The translations under genes were made by a program, and so were the position numbers. Below, one piece after another: positions 23,501 through 35,949 of a stretch of 64,000 bases of DNA. The DNA is from Camellia lanceoleosa (taxonomy: Eukaryota; Streptophyta; Magnoliopsida; Ericales; Theaceae). The notes under the pieces are model-generated. The model made no database searches. It was not told the origin of the DNA and saw only the letters and a program-made list of their open reading frames with translations. How positions within the stretch are numbered: the stretch's first letter is position 1; each line of letters begins with the position of its first letter. The stretch covers positions 87,692,084 through 87,756,083 of the forward strand of contig CM045770.1 of the NCBI GenBank assembly GCA_025200525.1, read 5' to 3'.

Positions 23501-23723
23501 TCTATCAACAATATTTGTAGATCCCCTTGACAGCAAATAAAGCTAGCACATACATATACAAATTAAGAAAAACGACAGGCTAGGCTAATAGGGTGAATCT
23601 ATTGTATTCAATTTATGTGAATAGAAAATGTATTAAGACATACTCAATAGGTTCATTGAATTGACTTCAAAACACATTCAAGCTAAAGAAATGCCAATCA
23701 CCCACTACCCACTAACACACATA
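20515..23723. other. Upstream region of the mTERF gene and intergenic DNA; no recognised gene
   Basis: The first roughly 200 bp must hold the mTERF promoter and leader; no certain TATA box was identified. The rest is AT-rich, with a poly-A run at about 22493-22517 and a small hairpin around 21330-21352. The open frame at 20931-21410 is Phe/Leu/Cys-rich and has no recognisable domain. Confidence 0.45.
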
Positions 23724-23728
23724 TTTAC

Positions 23729-24530
23729 TGAGAGGGAGATTTGTGCCGGACTAGTACGACCGAGTTACGATGGCTCAAACTGTAACGGACCAAGCGAGAG
23801 TTGTTTGCTCGGTTGGTGTAGCTCCCCAGCCGGTCATGTCGGGCCAAGCTACATTTGTCGACCAGAGCGTGGAAGTTGTGCCTATGCCAGGCCGAGTTGT
23901 GATTCGGCTAGTTGTTCGCTCAAATCTACAATGCCATGTCTGGACCGAGCAGATCACAACCCGGGCTGATTTAGGACCAGTTTAGCGGGCGACACGCCAA
24001 ACGGGCAGTCAGTCCGGTTAAAGGTCGAAGTGCCTCAGCCGTGTTGATCGTGGTTCTGTTTCTTCCCAAGGGATAGGTCGGTCATGATATCCTAGTACGG
24101 CGTGCCACCTAGACCAATGGTAGGACGGAAGGGAAATCCACTCTTGGCATGCGTCAATACCGTTTGGCGGTTCCATACATACTACTTGGAGGTTTTGGCC
24201 TTTACACGCCAGAAGGTGGTGAAGAGCTGAAGACCGCTACTGTCGAGAAAGGACAAAGAGGTAGAAAAGACATAATCCCTGAGGCTGCATGGCCAGCCTA
24301 GAAAAAGGAATGAAAGGGAAACGTTAGAGGTATGCTATCTAAACAACTCTCTCACTCTCTCTCTAACGGTATTCTTATTCTTCTCCAAGTGATCTGACTT
24401 GATCGTCGAAGGGTCTATCCAACACACCGCAAATTTCACCCTTTCTTTGTCTTGTGTCGGGGGCGTGAGAAGCTTGAGTTCAAGGAGTACAGAAGGCAAA
24501 GGATATTTCACCCCCGTACAATTGGCGCCG
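23729..24530 (+). repeat. 5' LTR of element B
   Basis: 802 bp, highly similar to 43821-44632. Bounded by the TSD on the left and the primer-binding site on the right. Confidence 0.95.
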
Positions 24531-24532
24531 TT

Positions 24533-24548
24533 TGTGGAAAAGACTTTG
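24533..24548 (+). other. Primer-binding site of element B
   Basis: TGGCGCCGTTTGTGG starts two bases after the LTR end. It is nearly the same as in element A and consistent with tRNA-Asp priming (tRNA 3' end recalled, not searched). Confidence 0.8.
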
Positions 24549-24588
24549 ATACTCAAACCTTGCTCTTCAAGCTTCTTCGATCGTTTCC

Positions 24589-26376
24589 ATGGCTAACAAC
24601 GATAAAACTCCACCTTCCGTCGTCGATGGTGTCACACCAAAGTGTGTCCGATGGAGAGAAGGCCCACCGAATGTTCCAGCTATAGTGGGCCTCGAGACTT
24701 CTTCGAGAGGTGCGCGAGACAAACACGGGAGGAGTACTGATCGCTCAAAGCGCCCAGAGGGCCGTCGACGGCGGGGGGAGTCCCGTGCACAGCGCCTGAA
24801 ACACAAACTCAAAGACCAGAACGCCCTCATTCGCAAGATGGCGGCTGAGATGGAGATGCTGAAGCGCTAGATTAAGGGGAATGGTGTTACTGGAGAGGGC
24901 AACCTCAATGAGCACACCCCGTCTCCTCGTTCTAGCAGTCGCCGCAAGGAAAAGACGCACTCTCTCTCTATCACCAGGAACTACGGGAGTGGAGACTCTA
25001 ACCCAAGGGGAGGCAGGTCCCTCACTCACGACAGCACTTACCGTCCCTTGCGCCCATTGTCGACGTCGCGATACTCTTTTTCCACCCGTTCTAGAGACCT
25101 AAGGGACGTATTGGAGGAGAGGGCGCGCCGTAGAAAGACTCAAAGATTGCCCGCATTGTAGAGGCTGAGCACCCAAATCCATTGTAGTGAGGAAGTGGCA
25201 ATGCCAGCGCCCAAGGTAGTGGCCCCTGTGCTAGTGGACAAAGAACTAACGAGACTTACGGCTACGCCGTTGTCTCCAAAAATTGAGAATACACCACTCT
25301 CTGTCGGATTCCACCAGCCTAAGTTCACCTTGTACAATGGCAAAACGGATCCGTACATGCACATGAGTCATTACTGACAAGTAATGGCTGGACATCGGCG
25401 GAATGACGCCTTGATGTGCCTGATATTCCCAGCAAGCTTAGGAGAACTGGGCCTAAAATAGTTCGAAAGGCTTCTGGAGGGGAGTATCGAGAGGTGGCAG
25501 TAATTAGCAGAGGCCTTTCTCACCAGATTCAAAACCAACACTCGAACACCGAATGAGATCGACCATCTTCTGGGAGTCAAGATGAAGTCTGGGAGTTCGT
25601 TGAAGGCATACAACGCGAAGTACTGAGAAACTTACAATGAGATCATTGACAGCCCCACCAATCTGGCGATCACTCAATACAAGCAGGGTCTCTCAGTCGG
25701 ACATAGACTGCGAGATTCGCTTACAATGCACTAGCCCACAACCATAGAATCCTTGATGTAACGGATCAATGAATACATTTGTGTGGAGGATAATGCCGCT
25801 TCTGCGATCGAGAAAGTTAATCCGGTCACTGCGGACAGAAGGGTTACGGGAAAGGTTCACTTGGTTGGACAGGAGGACAACTGCCAGAACGACCAGTCAA
25901 AAGATCAACGTCGTGGCTCAAACCGCGATGATAGAAACAAAAGTCGCAGAAGCGACCGAGCTAACGCTCCCCGTGATGAAGAGGAAGATGCCAAGAGAAA
26001 ATTGAAAGCGTGAACCGGCATCACCACAGTCTTTAAAATCCCTATCTACCGCATCCTGAGTGAAATATGAGGTGAGCCTTTCGTCCGCTGGCCGGCCAAG
26101 TTGGGGAGTGCACAGAGAGGCTTCAACTTACGATATCGCTGCACCTTCCATAAGGAACGGGGGCATCGAACGGAGGACTGCTTGCCGCTCAAACAACATT
26201 TGGAGGAGTTAGTAGCGGCGGGATATCTCGACCAATACATAGATGGGGGTATGAAAGCTGCTCCACCGGGCAAAATCGAGCCAAACGACCTAGCCTCCCT
26301 GGAGGCAGTGCCCCAAGGCATAATCAATGTCATCCATGGCATCATTGAATCGGCAAGGGTCTGCGAGCTAAGATGA
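24589..26376 (+). pseudogene. gag of element B, many stops
   Basis: Starts at ATG 24589 (MANNDKTPPSVVDGVTPKCVRW). An in-frame TAG follows MAAEMEMLKR at 24868-24870. The gag core begins at HQPKFTLYNGKTDPYMHMSHY (about 25313-25377) and is cut by several more stops. Most fall where relatives carry Trp or Gln (HY*QVMAGH, GLK*FERL, WQ*LAEAF, AKY*ETYNE). The C-terminal finger RCTFHKERGHRTEDCLPLKQHLEELVAAGYLDQYI lies at 26101-26260, in the frame that leads on towards protease. The gene cannot make a full Gag. Confidence 0.85.
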
Positions 26377-27338
26377 ATGATTAAGAAAGCAGAGCACATG
26401 AGGGAAGTGCTCTCCATTCTGCCCACTATGAAGAAAGAGAAAATCGAAGAAAAAGATATCCTTACCTTCTCAAGTAAGGACTTAGAGAGAATTCAGATGC
26501 CCCACAATGACGCTCTAGCAGTGACTCTTCGCGTCAAAGACTTCGACATCAAGAGGATCTTGATTGACCAGGGGAGTTCAGTCGAGATCATGTATTACGA
26601 CGCGTTCAAGCAAATGAAGTTACAAGACAAGGACTTGGCCCCTGCGACATCTCCTCTGGTTGGCTTCAACTCTCAGCCAGAATGGCCGGTAGGAAAGATC
26701 ATACTGCCGGTCAAGGCGGGCTTGGTTATAAAGCAAGTTGAATTATGGATGCTCAAGGTCCCATCAACCTACAACTTAATCTTGGGAAGGGGCTGGTTGC
26801 ATGCCATGCAAGCAATAGCATCGACCTACCATCAGGTTCTGTGCTTCCCGGCGCCGACCGGGAAATAAAAAAGTTTTGGAGAGACCAAGTGATGGCAAAA
26901 CAGTGCTTTGTTGCGGTGAACGGCAGCCGGGCCGCTAAAGGGTTTGTTCAAATGATAGAGGGACCGGAGGGAAAGGAAGTCCTTGAAGACGTAGGAAGAA
27001 AGGCCAAGGAGAAATCGGTCGAAGATTTGGTGGAGATGCGCATCGACGAGAACGATCCAACTAAGTTCTTTCTCTTGGGATCATCTTTGTCCAGCGTCGA
27101 GCAGTTCGATTATCTCAACTTTTTAGTCTCCAACATGGAGGCTTTTGCATGGATGCCTTACGATATGCCTGGCGTCGACCCTAGTTTCATTTGCCACCAG
27201 CTGAATGTCTTCCCAAATACACGGCCGGTCATCCAGAGGACGCGCCGCTCGGCTTTACACCATACCAAGGTAGCGGCAGAAGAAGTCAAGAACTTGTTGG
27301 AAGCGGGGGCAATAGAAGAAGTGCAACACCCTCGATAG
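26377..27338 (+). pseudogene. Protease and RT N-terminal part of element B
   Basis: The piece at 26377-26868 has the retropepsin-type motif ILIDQGSSVEIMYYDAF and ends at LILGRGWLHAMQAIASTYHQ..., stopping at TAA 26866. A frameshift leads into 26870-27338, which carries the linker and the RT start (MPYDMPGVDPSFICHQL, AAEEVKNLLEAGAIEEVQHPR). A TAG at 27336-27338 stands where relatives have Trp before [11 protein letters not shown]. Both breaks remove function. Confidence 0.85.
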
Positions 27339-28667
27339 ATATCCAACACGGTGGTGGTTCCGAAAAAGAACAGCAAGTGGCGGGTGTGCGTTGATTATAA
27401 GACGGTCAACCGTGCATGCCCAAAGGATAGCTTCCCCCTCTCACGAATTGACCAGCTGGTGGACTTGACCGCTGGTCATCAGAGGTTTAGCTTCTTGGAT
27501 GCATATCGTGGCTACCACCAGATAGACATGTATGAACCAGACCGAGAAATCACATCGTTCACCACTCCAAGAGGCCTATATTGTTACAAAGTCATGCCGT
27601 TCAGATTGAAAAACGCCGGGCCAACTTTTCAAAGGATGGTAACCAAGATGTTCGCTCCCCTTTTGGGCCGTACCATGGAGGCCTACATCGACGGCATGGT
27701 GGTGAAGAGCAGGGAAAAGTCTCAACACCTCGCCGACCTAGCTGAGATGTTCACTATTCTTAAACATCACAAGCTTCGTTTGAATGCCTCCAAGTGTGCT
27801 TTCGGAGTCGGTACCGGAAAGTTTCTGGATTTTTTGGTCACGAACCGGGGGATTGAAGCTAACCCTTCCCAAATCAAGGCAATACAAATGCTGGAGCGCC
27901 CGAACTCCACAAAGGACGTGCAACATCTCGCCGGGATGGCAGCCGCGCTGAACAAATTCATAAACCAGTCTTCAGATCGTTGCAAACCTTTCTTCAAAAC
28001 TTTGAAGGCCAAGTTCATTTGGGATGCGGAGTGTGACCGTGCATTGGCCGATCTAAAAGTGTACATTTCCTCGGCCCCTATCCTGGTTACCCCAAAACTG
28101 AGCGAAGAACTGTATCTCTACTTGGCAGTCTCTCAACATGTGGTGAGTGCCGTCCTAGTCCGTGTAGAAGGCATTCAGCACCTTCCTATCTTCTACGTAA
28201 GCAAGACCTTGCTCCCGGCGGAATCAAGATATCTGCCGCTAGAAAAATTAGCCCTGGCTCTGATGATGGCTTCAAGAAAGCTGGTGCACTATTTTCATGC
28301 TCACACAATAGTTGTGCTAACCAAGTTCCCGCTTAAGGTGCTCTTTGAAAAGGCAGACTTTACAAGGAGAATTTTGAAATGGGCCGTGGAATTAGGGCAG
28401 TACGACATTATGTTCCGACCACGTACCGCGATCAAGGCTCAAGCTCTTGCAAACTTTGTGGCGGAGTTTGCCCCCGGAATGCATCTGGCTTGCCCGGTTG
28501 ATTTAGGTAGTGCGGATTTGGCACAACCCATGGCTCAGGCAATGGAGCCAAGTATTGAATCGCGAATAGAGGAAGTGCAAATGGCAGCCGAACTGGAAAA
28601 GCAAGATAATTCATTAGAAGACAAACCCAACCAAGACATGAAAAGAGACCAGAATGAACCAACTGGA
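27339..28667 (+). pseudogene. Reverse transcriptase and first RNase H of element B
   Basis: RT motifs in order: [68 protein letters not shown] and [10 protein letters not shown]. The active site should read YIDD; here the second catalytic Asp is Gly. The usual MPFGLKNAG is MPFRLKNAG. The RT thumb ([20 protein letters not shown]) and a degenerate retroviral-type RNase H ([16 protein letters not shown]...[25 protein letters not shown]) follow. The frame runs on to 28667 and is then broken by the inserted element, whose first base is 28673. The open frame is long, but the altered active site indicates no RT activity. Confidence 0.9.
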
Positions 28668-28672
28668 ACCTC

Positions 28673-30918
28673 TGTGATATCCCTATTCTGTAATATGTTA
28701 ATTGGTCCTTAATATGAGCATGATTATGTGTTTAATATGATTTAGTGAGCCATTATGTGAAAATATGTGATTTTGAATTTCTATCTGTTCACCGTAGGAA
28801 TACCTGTTTAATTATCTGCTTTGAAATTTAAATTGGAGGCCTTATCGGCCACAAAACCTGAAATTGATTGTGCCATCGTGATTGGCATAATTTTTAGAGC
28901 TTACTGTGAAATTTGATTGAAAATTGATTTGGATCAAATTAATTAGATTAAATTAATGAATTAAGTGCCCAATTGTTTTATAATAGAATAATGTGTTCAG
29001 TGAGGGCTTATAATGGGCCTTTATACGCTCAATTTCTCTCTTTAGCTTCATTTGACTGATTCTAACTCAAGAAAAAGATAGAGGGGTCGGCTAGAAGGAG
29101 ACAAAGGAGGAGAGTTGGGTGTTTGGCTGAATTTTGTGGAGATTGGAGAATTAAACTCAAGATTTTGCCATAGATTGGGAGAATTAAACCTCTAGGTAAG
29201 TGAGTGCATGAATTATAATTAGTAATTTTGTGAATTGAAGGTTGAAAAATGATTAAGAACATGAATTAAATTGTTTATGAGGAGATTAAGTTGTATATGT
29301 TGAATTTAAAGTCAATAGATGCATGCATGTAGGAAATTACTATGAATTTCCATATTTGAAAACAATGTGTATAATCTATGTTGAATCTTGTTTGAAATCC
29401 ATGTATTTGATCATCTCTTCACCAATTAAGTTGATATAAATGAATATTTCTCACATGCAAGAGTAGATCATGGAGGTATGAACTTTGCATGTTTGAATTT
29501 GATGTGTTGATGATGAGTTTGGGTTAATTTGAGGCATGCATGTAAGTAATTCAAGAAATTGAGCTTCATTGTGTTGTAATTTGGTGTTGGTATCATGTTA
29601 GTATATGTATATGTGAAATTTGAGCCATGACATGCAAGAAATATTGGTTAGAGTGTTGAATTCGAGCTTAAGAACCATTCTGGAAAACCCAGAATTTTTG
29701 ATGTCCGCTCGAGCGGGGGAACCACCGCTCGAGCGGGGATTTCGAGCTCCCAATATTTTCTTGCAGGCATGGTGTCCGCTCAAGCGGGGAGCGATGTAGG
29801 ATGAACTTCCGCTCGAGCATCCAAGTTCACGCTCGAGCGTAAAAATGATACAACCAGCACTTTTACAGACCTAAAGGGTCCGCTGAAGGGATTCCCTTCG
29901 CCGAGCGGGACCCTGTCAAATTTTGAAAGTGTATTCTATGTTTTGTTTTCCGTTCTCTTTCACTTACAAGCACTCTTAGGCATGCATTAAGCATTGTAAT
30001 TGAGTTAAAGAGATAAGAATGAAGCCTAAAAAGGAATATGTGAATTAAAGAACGGATTGAATCGTTTGTGACCCATATGTGCTATATGATGTGTAGGGTC
30101 AAACTCCAGGGCAAATCCACAAGCCGATCACTGTGAGTAATATCTTAACAAGATATTTGAAATATGTTGTTGTCCAGTTGTTTACCTCTATGTAAGTTTT
30201 GTAAGTTTTGTAAGTCTGATTGACAAGAATGATTGGACCCAAGGCCGATTGACAAGAATGATTGGGCCAAAGGCCGATTGACATGAATGATTGGACCAAA
30301 GGCCGATTGACATGAATGATTAGGCCGAAAGCCGATTGACATAAATGAATGGGCCGAAGGCCGATTGATACAAGTGATTGGGCCAAAGGCCATTTGCTGT
30401 AACTGTTTCAAAGATTGCTTATGTATCTTCCTTATTTGATATTATTCGCTGGGCTTTCGCTCACACTCATTCATGTACATCTAGGTGAGCCAAGGGACGT
30501 CCAGAACCAGCCTCGGTGAAATTGTGAGAAACAGTCAAAGTTTTGAGGAGTCAGCCCAAACGTCTCACGCATGAGACTGTCTTCGCCTTTGTCCTTTGTT
30601 CATAGTTTTGTTATGTTGGCGAAGGCATTGGACTACTTTTGTATATAAGTCTTGGGTTCGACTAACTTAAACTTGTATGATCCTGTATGTCCAGCGTTCT
30701 GTGTTAGTACGTATTTTGATTTGAGTTATTAACATATAAATGTTTGGAATGTTATGGCGTGCATATAAGCACAGCTCTATGGCAAAGTTTTATATTTGCT
30801 TTCGTTTGGCCCCTTTACTCTGATGAGTTTTGTTTTATTTGGTTTGAGGCCGTAGGTAATCTTGTGATTACTGGTCGGTTATGGCCTTAACCCATAGGGA
30901 CGGGTTCGGGTCGTGACA
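28673..30918 (+). repeat. 5' LTR of the nested chromovirus element
   Basis: 2246 bp, TG...CA, ending right before the primer-binding site. Contains a cluster of CCGCTCGAGCGG-type palindromes (29704-29845) and six 29-bp tandem repeats (about 30217-30392). Confidence 0.93.
30217..30392. repeat. 29-bp tandem array, six units (5' LTR copy)
   Basis: The unit is GATTGACAAGAATGATTGGG plus CCAAAGGCC. Six units with small differences. The homologous array in the 3' LTR has ten. Confidence 0.9.
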
Positions 30919-30921
30919 GAG

Positions 30922-30938
30922 TGGTATCAGAGCACGAG
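30922..30938 (+). other. Primer-binding site of the nested element
   Basis: TGGTATCAGAGCACGAG starts four bases after the LTR end. TGGTATCAGAGC is the plant initiator tRNA-Met complement used by many LTR elements. Confidence 0.9.
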
Positions 30939-31172
30939 TTAATAACTCACACATTTGTCCAAAAGAGCAATAAGCGTCTAGAAAAGATCTGGGATGCATT
31001 CATGTGATAAGTATGAATCTGAAAGCATCGAGAATACGCTTAACTGTTAAATGTGAACAACTGTGTTATAAGTTTGTGAACTGCCTGCATTTCAAATTAT
31101 TTGATTATATATGCTCTTTAGTATATGCATACCTGTGTATCTTTTGTATAAAGTATAATGCAAGTTTAATCA

Positions 31173-32502
31173 GATGGTGAGAACAAGAGGTGATGAGATA
31201 GAGGAATCTTTTATTTCCAGACTGGATAGAATGGAAAGACTGATTCAGGAAATGGCAGAGATATTGAGGCAACAACAGGAATGGCAACAATAGTGGCAAC
31301 AGCCACATCCTCTACCTCCACCTCCACCTCCGGCACCTCCTGTGCCAGATAATCAGAATGATGACCGAATCATAGCTCTTACCAAAGAGTTCAAGAAAAT
31401 GAAACCACCACAGTTCCATGGTGGATTAGATCCTTTGAAAGCTGAAGCTTGGGTCCTCGGCATCGAAAAACTGTTCGAAGTGTTCCTATGTTTAGAGACA
31501 CAGAAAGTGCTTCTAGCCACCTTTATGCTAGAAGACGAAGCAAGAAGATGGTGGATATTAATGCAAGAGAATTACAAAGATACTGATTGGGAAAAATTTC
31601 TGGAAATTTTCTATGACAAATACTTCTCGCAGTGTGTCCGGGATAGGAAGGTGGCAGAATTCATGGAACTGAAGCAAGACAGTATGACTGTAGCCGAGTA
31701 CGAGGCCAAATTCACTGAATTGGCCAAGTTTGCGCCACACGTGATTGATACAGACTATAAGAAGGCGAGACATTTTGAAGGCGGGCTTCGAAGCGACATT
31801 CTAGAGAGGGTGAATGTCTTGAAACTAGAAACCTACATTGGGGTATTAGACAGAGCCATAATATCATAAGCTAATACAGCTAGACAAACTAAACCGACAA
31901 CTGACTGGAAAGGTAGTAAAAGGCTAGGCTTCTTTTCAAAGAAGAAGTTTTCAAAGAAGCAAAATACGGGCTCCTCGGATACTTCTAATTCTTCTCGAGA
32001 TATAACCCCGTTGTGTACTATTTGTAGTAACAGGCATTGTGGGGTTTGTTACCGTGTGTCAGGAGCTTGTTTTAATTGTGGTAAACAGGGGAATGTGGCC
32101 AAAGTTGCAAACAGAACAGCGGAAAATTTGCTGCTAGTTCGACTGTATCAGTCCCAAAACTAGGAAATGCTACGAGATGTACTCCCGCCGGAGATATCGT
32201 GAGACAAGGGAGAGTTTTTGCGCTTGTTCCAGGCGATACCCGGAATGCCAACGCAATTGTCTTAGGTACCATTTCTATATGTAATCAGGATGCCTTTGTG
32301 TTAATTGACTCTAGATCAACACATTCATTTGTAACATGTGCATTTGCATCTAGACTGAGTATACCATTACAATTATTGCCATATCTATTATGTGTGTCTA
32401 CTCCATCTAGGAATCGGTATTGTGTGAATCTGTCTATCGTTTTTGTGACATGCAAATTGGAAATGCCATTCTATATGTGGACTTGTTACCCTTGAACTTT
32501 AG
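31173..32502 (+). pseudogene. gag and protease N-terminal part of the nested element
   Basis: Starts MVRTRGDEIEESFISRLDRMERLIQEMAEI and meets an in-frame TAG (about 31291, within QEWQQ*WQQ). The gag core is open at 31342-31869 (KKMKPPQFHGGLDPLKAEAWVLGIEKLFEV...FYDKYFSQCVRDRKVAEFMELKQ). It is followed by stops and by a damaged zinc knuckle (ACFNCGKQGNVAK, His and last Cys lost). The protease region at 32199-32495 has FVLIDSRSTHSFV, where the family has D-S-G. The solo LTR at 32503 then interrupts the protease frame. Confidence 0.85.
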
Positions 32503-34801
32503 TGTAACAACCCTCGCTTTGATTACCGTATAGCCACTGAATTATATACTGATTATTGCTAAACTGGACCGCTAATGACTGATAATTGGATTAATTGAAG
32601 TATTGGATGGACTGATTGAAATCGAAACTGAAATTGAATAAGTTCATCTATTGAATTGCATATCGCATCTGTTTGATTGATTGGTTTATCTGTTTGCATT
32701 TTATGTTTAAATTGCTAATTGAAGGCCTTATCGCCTTAACGAGAACCGCTTAGTGTTTTGTAATCAAGAGAATATTTGTGATTTATGGTGTATTTATCTG
32801 AAAATTGATTAGGAATGATTAAACTAGATTAATTTAAGCCAATTAAAAAGTTAGGCTTAATTACGAAATTGCCACCTATAGTAGACACTTGTTTATTGAT
32901 TTGCAAGGACCTTATTACACTTAACAAAACATTTGATCAGCCTTCCTTCACTCCAACCGACCAAACTTAGGGAAACAAGAGGGAGAGAGAGAGAAGAGGT
33001 TGATTTGGTGATTTTGGCTTGAGGTTTTGGTAGATTTGAAGTGTAGATTGTCAAATTGATCTCCTAGGCTCTAAATTGAAGACTTAGTAAGGTAATTGGA
33101 CCTCTCATTGTTGTCCTTAAGGTTTATCCTTGCATGCTCCATGTTTAATTAGAGAGCTAAGACATGAATTTGTTCATAATTGTTGAGTTAGAGCTCCATT
33201 CATGCATGCATGTTTGAATTGATGAGTTTGAGTTGAATCCATGGTAAAAATGTACATGCATGCTCATATTCATGTTTAAATCCATGTATTCATCATGTTC
33301 TTGAAGAAATGAGTCCATTTGGACAAGTATTGAAGCTTGAATTTGGTTTAAAACTCATGCATTGCATGTTTGAAATTTGTTCTTGAATTGGGTTTGAAAA
33401 TGGTTTTAATTGACTCACCTTTGGGGCTTGAATTCATAAATTGGATTTTGAAACTTGTTATTTATTGTTTTAGAATGTATTTTCCAGAATTTGGGCCCAA
33501 GAGGTCGAGAATTGAGTTGGGAATGCTTGGTTTGAGCTTGGAAGGCAACTGAAATTCCAGATTGGCTTCTTCGCCGAGCGGCGATTCTCGCCGAGCGACA
33601 ACGCTTTCCGAGCCACGCCGAGCGAAGGATTGGTGGCTCGAAAGAAAAATCGAGCATCCAAGATTTTTATTGTTTCATCGATCGGCGAAGCCTTTGATTT
33701 TGTAACCTCGCTCGAGCGAGGCCCCTGTTTTCAGCAACTTTTGAAAAGTGCCTTCCAACTGTATTTTTGCATCCTCATCCCATCTTAGGCATTCTTAGGC
33801 CTAGTTTAAGACATCTTAATAAGGATTTAGACATAGAACCACACCGAGGATATTTAGGGATTTAATTAACATCCTTCCGACTGTGAAACTTAGTGTGTGT
33901 TCTATTTGTTAACTGTTTAGGGTTGTTTCTGGACGCCATTTAGTCGCTATTAGCCCAATCTCGTGAGTAACAGATTGTGTAAAGATATGTTCAATAGTTA
34001 TATTTTGAATCTTCGAATCGAATTTATTGAACCGATATTGTTTATTGAATGAATGTATGTCCCAGATTTCGAATCAGACAGGCATCCTTAGCACTCACGT
34101 TATTGATGTTACAGTAGCTCGCTCGGTTTCCTTGTGGAACCATATCGCTTATCGATTGATGGCCATCATTATTGTTGGGTTCATATGTCCGGCCCTTTTG
34201 GACCTACTGTTTATAGGCTAATGGATGTACCACATATGACTGATTGATTGAAATATCGATTGATCAAATCAGTATAATGAATTGATTTCATTATCAGGGA
34301 CATTCATTCATAACCTCTTTACACATTATGTTATTCATCGGGCTTTAGCTCATCTTATATATATATGTAGGTTCTCAAAGAACTGCATCGAGCTAGAGCG
34401 TGGATTGGTCCCCGCTTTGTCAAGCCACCTATGTGCCTCATCGCGAGGTTCCGAGTTGCCATGCTATGGCTTGGGGTGTTTTTGTGTCCCTATCGGTCTC
34501 CTTCTTGCTTTTGTATCATGTATAGACCGTCTCATCGCATCGTTGTTTAGGATTTGGTCCTCAGATCGACCGATCAGATATGATTGTACATGATTGTATA
34601 GACTGCACTGCTCGAATCTGTTTGAATGCATGAAAAATGTTTTTGACATACGATTTTCACACTCAATGGACACTAGTTATTTATCAGATATTTCCGCCAG
34701 CCCTCAGACTGCTTAATCAGACATCGTCAAGAGGCCTTGTAATCTTGACATCGCCGGCGATTCTGGTGCTAAACCCATAGGGCCGGGTTTGGGTCGTGAC
34801 A
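32503..34801 (+). mobile_element. Solo LTR, Tekay-like family, TSD TTTAG
   Basis: 2299 bp, starting TGTAACAACC and ending GGTCGTGACA. The TSD TTTAG lies at 32498-32502 and 34802-34806. It splits the protease region; the flanking coding sequence joins cleanly across the insertion, which confirms the edges. It contains GCCGAGCG and CTCGAGCG palindromes (33575-33720) and no coding sequence. A solo LTR arises by recombination between the two LTRs of a full element. Confidence 0.93.
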
Positions 34802-35949
34802 TTTAGGCACTTTGACGTAATTCTGGGCATGGACTGGTTAACTAAATATTGTGCCATCATTGACTGTGTAACAAAACGGGTTGTGTTTAGACCACCAGAA
34901 CAAGAAGAAATTGTGTTTGTGGGTAACGGGGTAGTGCCTCCACCTTATTTGATATCTGCAATGAAAGCATGTAAATTGATCAGGAAAGGATGTCAGGGTT
35001 ATTTGTGCTATGTGTTGTTTGAACAATCTGTAAATGCTGAATTGAATGATATCCCTATTGTTAGAAAATTTCCAGATGTGTTTCCAAATGAATTACCAGG
35101 GGAATTGGTGGACAGAGAGATAGAAGTCACTATTGAAACTGTATTAGGCACCCAGCCTATTTCTAAAACTCCCTATAGAATGGCTACAGCTGAAATGAAA
35201 GAATTGAAAGAACAGTTACAAGACCTGTTTGACAAAGGATTTATCAGACCTAGCACTTCACCATGGGGTGCACCGGTGTTGTTTGTGAAAAAGAAAGATG
35301 GAACCCTAGCTTGTGTATCAACTATCGGGAATTGAACAAGGTAACAATAAAGAATAAATATCCCTTACCCCGTATTGATGACCTGTTTGACCAGTTACAG
35401 GGATCACAAGTGTTTTCCAAGATTGATTTGAGATTCGGATATCATCAGTTGAAGGTAAAGGCGGAAGATGTTGAGAAAACCGCATTCAGAACGAGGTATG
35501 GACATTTTGAGTTTTTTGTTATGCCATTTGGAGTGACTAATGCTCCGGCAGCATTTATGGACTTAATGAACCGAATTTTTAAAACCTACCTCGACGAATT
35601 TGTTGTGGTTTTTATTGATGACATTTTGATATACTCTAAAGATAAACTTGAACATGAACAGCATTTGAGAACTGTCCTGCAAATACTTAGGGAAAGGAAA
35701 TTGTTTGCTAAACTAAAGAAATGTGAGTTTTGGTTGGATGAAGTTGTTTTCTTAGGGCATGTGATCAACAAGGAAAGGATTTCAGTGGACCCACAGAAAA
35801 TAGAGGTAATTGTGAATTGGCCTACACCGACCAATGTGACAGAAGTCCGCAGTTTTATGGGTTTAGCTGGGTACTACAGGAGGTTTGAAGTCTACACAGA
35901 TCACAAGAGCCTGAAATACTTCTTTACACAGAAAGAGTTGAATATGCGT
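34802..35949 (+). pseudogene. RT of the nested element, joined to a scrap of RNase H
   Basis: Resumes with FDVILGMDWL after the solo LTR. RT motifs: [46 protein letters not shown], then a one-base frame change, then [47 protein letters not shown] and an intact active site [10 protein letters not shown]. The sequence jumps at about 35886 from GLAGYYRRF to [21 protein letters not shown], an RNase H segment normally hundreds of residues downstream. It then enters the LTR at about 35950. Integrase is absent. Confidence 0.9.

Noticed and set aside
23661..24000. Cys-rich open frame as a secreted peptide gene
   Set aside because: It lies across the left edge of the element B LTR; the 3' LTR copy does not keep the frame.
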